NCBI RefSeq assembly: GCF_022581195.2
Contig: NC_061454.1
Location: forward strand, 3,596,001-3,660,000
DNA from: Helicoverpa zea
Lineage: Eukaryota; Arthropoda; Insecta; Lepidoptera; Noctuidae
Direction of reading: 5' to 3'
Length of the DNA: 64,000 nt
A program made the position numbers and the translations under genes. Below, piece by piece: positions 61,001 to 64,000 of the stretch. Numbering within the stretch: position 1 is the first letter of the stretch; every line of letters starts with the position of its first letter. Below the pieces are notes generated by a model that ran no database searches, had not been told where the DNA came from, and saw nothing but the letters and a program-made list of their open reading frames with translations.

Positions 61001-63309
61001 GGACAACATTAAAATAATGATATTTCTTAAAATAACAATAAATTTATGGCATAAAAATTAAAAATACGTTTTTAGAAATACAGAGACTAAGTTCAAAAAC
61101 TTAAACATACCCAAAAACGAATATTTTAGAAGTAAGATGTATTTGAAATCTCGAAGAGCGCCATGGGACACACGATATTTATACGTCCTCTTTAGGTTTA
61201 TTTTAAATATAAAAATAACTATCCACTTTTTATGCTACATATTGATTTAATTGTACATTAAAATATATACCTAAATTTATCAAAAACTCACTTTCACACG
61301 TGCCATATAAAAAAATCAAAATAAAAATGTTTGAAGGTGTGGGACAGGCCGATTTTGCTAGGGTCAAGTTTTCTGAAAAACACCCTGCAGCATACAAGAT
61401 GCAATTCCTCTCCAAAGACTCTCGTTCTAAAAAACCCGAAACAATTGTCTGTGAATCATGCGAACTTTATGTAAGTATGTTATTACATAGAAATTGTGTG
61501 GGTTTATGAGAAACTGTCATCTGTGAGGCAAATTAAATACATATTAGTTTAGGAGTACTTATACTAAAAGGACCGTAAGATTAAAACAACACTGCGTGGG
61601 ACGATCGAATCATGTAAAACGATATTCAAATATATTTTAGGTAAGGCTTTTATGCTTTTAGCGTTCATCCTAAGTGATTATTAAAGCTGACATTAATTTG
61701 TAACTGGAAGCGGCATGATATCGATTTTCCGTCTACGTTTCAGTATCTAAGAGGCAGGTTCTACCCACACATTTTGTGTAAAAATAATTACAAAATTATT
61801 ACACAAGGAGGAAAGTGCTCCTTATCAAACCAGTGCATTTTTAAACATCACATAATACGCTATCTACCTTGTTATCGCTTTATCCGTATGTCACTCAACG
61901 TCTTGGCCGTGACATCTGCGGTCATTCACCCCGCCTACAGATGATTTCACCGGTGACTCTTATTGCAAGGACATAGGGCACATTATCGTGATATAGGAAG
62001 TGAAGTTAACGTTGTGTACCGCGAACACGTGATAAGTGTGTTATAGATCTCGTATTTACGTTGTTGGAACAATAGAAAAGGTTAGGTCTTGTTATTGGTG
62101 TCAAGCATCCATTTAGCGTTTGGTATTGAGCAGCTATTATCATTTAGAAGTTATTTATGATTTTATGTCTGTATGATGTTTTTGTCATTTATACTGATTT
62201 CGTTTACTAAGCAGTTTGAGTGGTTTTGGCTGGGTTATATTACTGGGAAAAGACATGACTTTCAAATGTAAGCAGCTGAACGCTCATTTGGACGGTTTCC
62301 ACGTTCATACAATAACTAAACAAATCATACAGGCAATATGTACCCTCTATACGTCATGTCTATCGGTAAATTCAAAGTAAGGCATTATGAAAAAAAAATC
62401 CTTACTAACCAAATATTGATATGTAAAACGTATTATAAATTTGAATTAATTTCAAGAAAGTAACGTTCATTAATGAATGCAACTGTGTTTGATATGTTAT
62501 CGCGTGACTACTGACAGTACAGATAAGGGCACCACACTGAGGGTGAATTGTCCTGTAAGACTAATTAAAATTTTATTACCACTTAAATCAAGATTTGAAC
62601 TGGATATAATAATTTTCGACAGGTACATTTCCTTACGTGTATTAATTGAGATTTTTATCGTGTACCTTACGTGATTAAATATGAGAGAGAGTTATATACC
62701 TAAATGTAAATAATATGGATAAATAACCAAATCCAAATAACGGCGACAACTCTCAAGCTGTTGTAGAGAAATGAAAGTTTTTCAGGAAATTGTAACTTAC
62801 TACTACTATAAATGCTGCTACACAAACCAACTAAATACGAGAACTTTTTAAAAGTCTAAAGATAAGTAGGTAAATCAAGTTTGTAAAGTCTGGAAAAGGA
62901 CAAAAATAAAACTGTTCTCAAAAGACCGAACCGCAAATGCCAAAATGCAAAATTGCAAGCAAGACAAAATGGTTCACACCACAATGTCTGCATTGCATAA
63001 ATACTACAACAAAAGAATTACAACATCAAAGCAGAATCTCCTCGAGAAAGGCACTCTACTGGTTGTCATAAATAGCCAAGATACTAAAATAAAATAAAAA
63101 AAAAACTATAAAAGGCCGCTGTCTGCATATAAAACAGAGTTTATTTCTAAACCAAAGCTATTAATTACAGCCATCTTCTAAATTGTTCGACATCGTTGCT
63201 ATTTGTGTGGTAGTGGTTCGTTAGTTTAGTAAGATCGTAAATGTATGGCCTGATTTGGTTATTGTAGATTTTTTTATTAGTTGTAAACAAACATTGATGC
63301 AACATAGTT

Positions 63310-63409
63310 GATATTGAGCAAGCGTGGTGATTAACGCTCAATCCTTCTCTATGTGAGAGGAGGCTTATGACCAGCAGTGGGAAGATAAAAAGGCTGATGA
63401 CGACGACAC
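63310..63409 (+). mobile_element. RTE-type 3'-end relic
   Basis: TGAGCAAGCGTGGTGATTAA, CGCTCAATCCTTCTCTATGT then GAGAGGAGGC, followed by CCAGCAGTGGGAAGAT and GGCTGATGACGACGAC. This is the classic lepidopteran RTE 3' end (GTGAGAGGAGGCCTGTGCCCAGCAGTGGGA..GGCTGATGATGATG). Confidence 0.65.
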
Positions 63410-64000
63410 AATTCAACCCTTGACTTACCTATATTACAGCTCAAAACCATTACAAAAACAAATGAATTCTTCCCAACCCTGAATCTCTCCAAAAATATTA
63501 CGTTTCTATCAACACAACTATAAAATCTACTTAAGAACTCCCATCTACTGCAAGATACATCTCCTTTAGAAGCGCTGTCATAACAATCTGCATACAATTT
63601 ACTTTAGCACCCTCAAACCACATTGTACAACTTATCGTACCAACTAATGTCCTATTTTGGTCCTGAACTCCGGAGCTCTCAATGTCCTTGACTCGTTCGA
63701 CTCCACGACTTGCTTATTATCTTGTTAGTAAGCTACTGTCATAGCAAACTGTCTGGACGTTTGTTTGTGTATTGAGGAGCGAGATGAATCAATTGGTTTG
63801 GGGGCAAACGATTTGTTTGTCTTTTGAACTTGACCTACGGTACCCCAATATGGATTACGTCTTGACTGTGTAGCTGAACAATAAGTAAAATAAATTACTT
63901 GCTCATGTTTTAGGACAATTGATCTATTAAAGTATTACCGAAATACCGATCTCATTAGCTGAGCTCATTAGGTATACCGTAAACGAGCGTCTTTCCTAAC

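Larger units (their letters stand above)
55296..64000 (-). other. Lrch: Probable Lrch upstream intron, no exon found
   Basis: The first visible exon begins with an acceptor, so intron must continue upstream. I searched for the missing LRR exons and found none. CpG-bearing patches occur at 56040-56460, 58150-58400 and 58620-58870. A LEP1-like repeat is at 57804-58013 and an RTE tail relic at 63310-63409. The intron may run past the window end. Confidence 0.5.

Noticed and set aside
1..64000. CRISPR arrays, operons, bacterial-type systems
   Set aside because: None seen; spliced genes, tRNA without CCA and retroelements show this is animal nuclear DNA.

Overview
The window reads as AT-rich insect nuclear DNA, most likely from a moth (Lepidoptera, perhaps a noctuid). 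The reasons are spliced genes with GTAAGT/GTGAGT-type donors, a eukaryotic tRNA-Thr, two near-identical 210-bp repeats that look like the lepidopteran LEP1 Helitron-like family, a tRNA-derived SINE of a type I associate with noctuids, RTE-type retrotransposon tails and many short inverted-repeat elements. The species call is inference.

One protein-coding gene is well supported: Lrch (leucine-rich repeat and calponin-homology domain protein), on the minus strand from 55295 down to 41461. I placed nine exons of the main path by splice sites. Their reading phases agree across every junction, and they encode 832 visible residues: leucine-rich repeats, a conserved RGRVHIFKYLE segment, a long Ser/Pro/Asn-rich linker, a calponin-homology (CH) domain and a C-terminal membrane anchor. 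The first exons, with the N-terminus and first repeats, were not found between 55296 and 64000 and probably lie beyond the window. About 4 kb past the membrane-anchor exon is a second, alternative last exon (41461-41592), usable from the same donor. It encodes a different end of the CH domain and no anchor. The two last exons look like diverged copies of each other and parallel the anchored and soluble forms of vertebrate LRCH proteins as I recall them. This is the most interesting result here.

Layout: 1-3090 is AT-rich with an unrecognised ORF and a candidate first exon plus promoter of a minus-strand gene running off the left edge. From 3091 to about 39150 I find no convincing coding gene. 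This stretch holds one tRNA-Thr (21988-22061), an RTE fragment (17596-18003), nested fold-back elements (19023-19917), SINE relics, a 413-bp hairpin MITE (24700-25112), a 147-bp-period tandem array (30813-31511) with an inverted outlying copy, and scattered CpG-rich patches that could be regulatory. From 39160 to 41460 come a GAGCG-rich element and the probable 3' UTR of the short Lrch isoform, with a triplicated segment carrying a CTCF-like motif. From 41461 to 55295 is Lrch, with a MITE between its alternative last exons, another in an intron and a SINE in a third. From 55296 to 64000 is probably Lrch first intron or upstream DNA with more repeats.

Coordinates were set by eye. Splice calls rest on consensus sites, phase continuity and remembered family sequence; no alignment was run.
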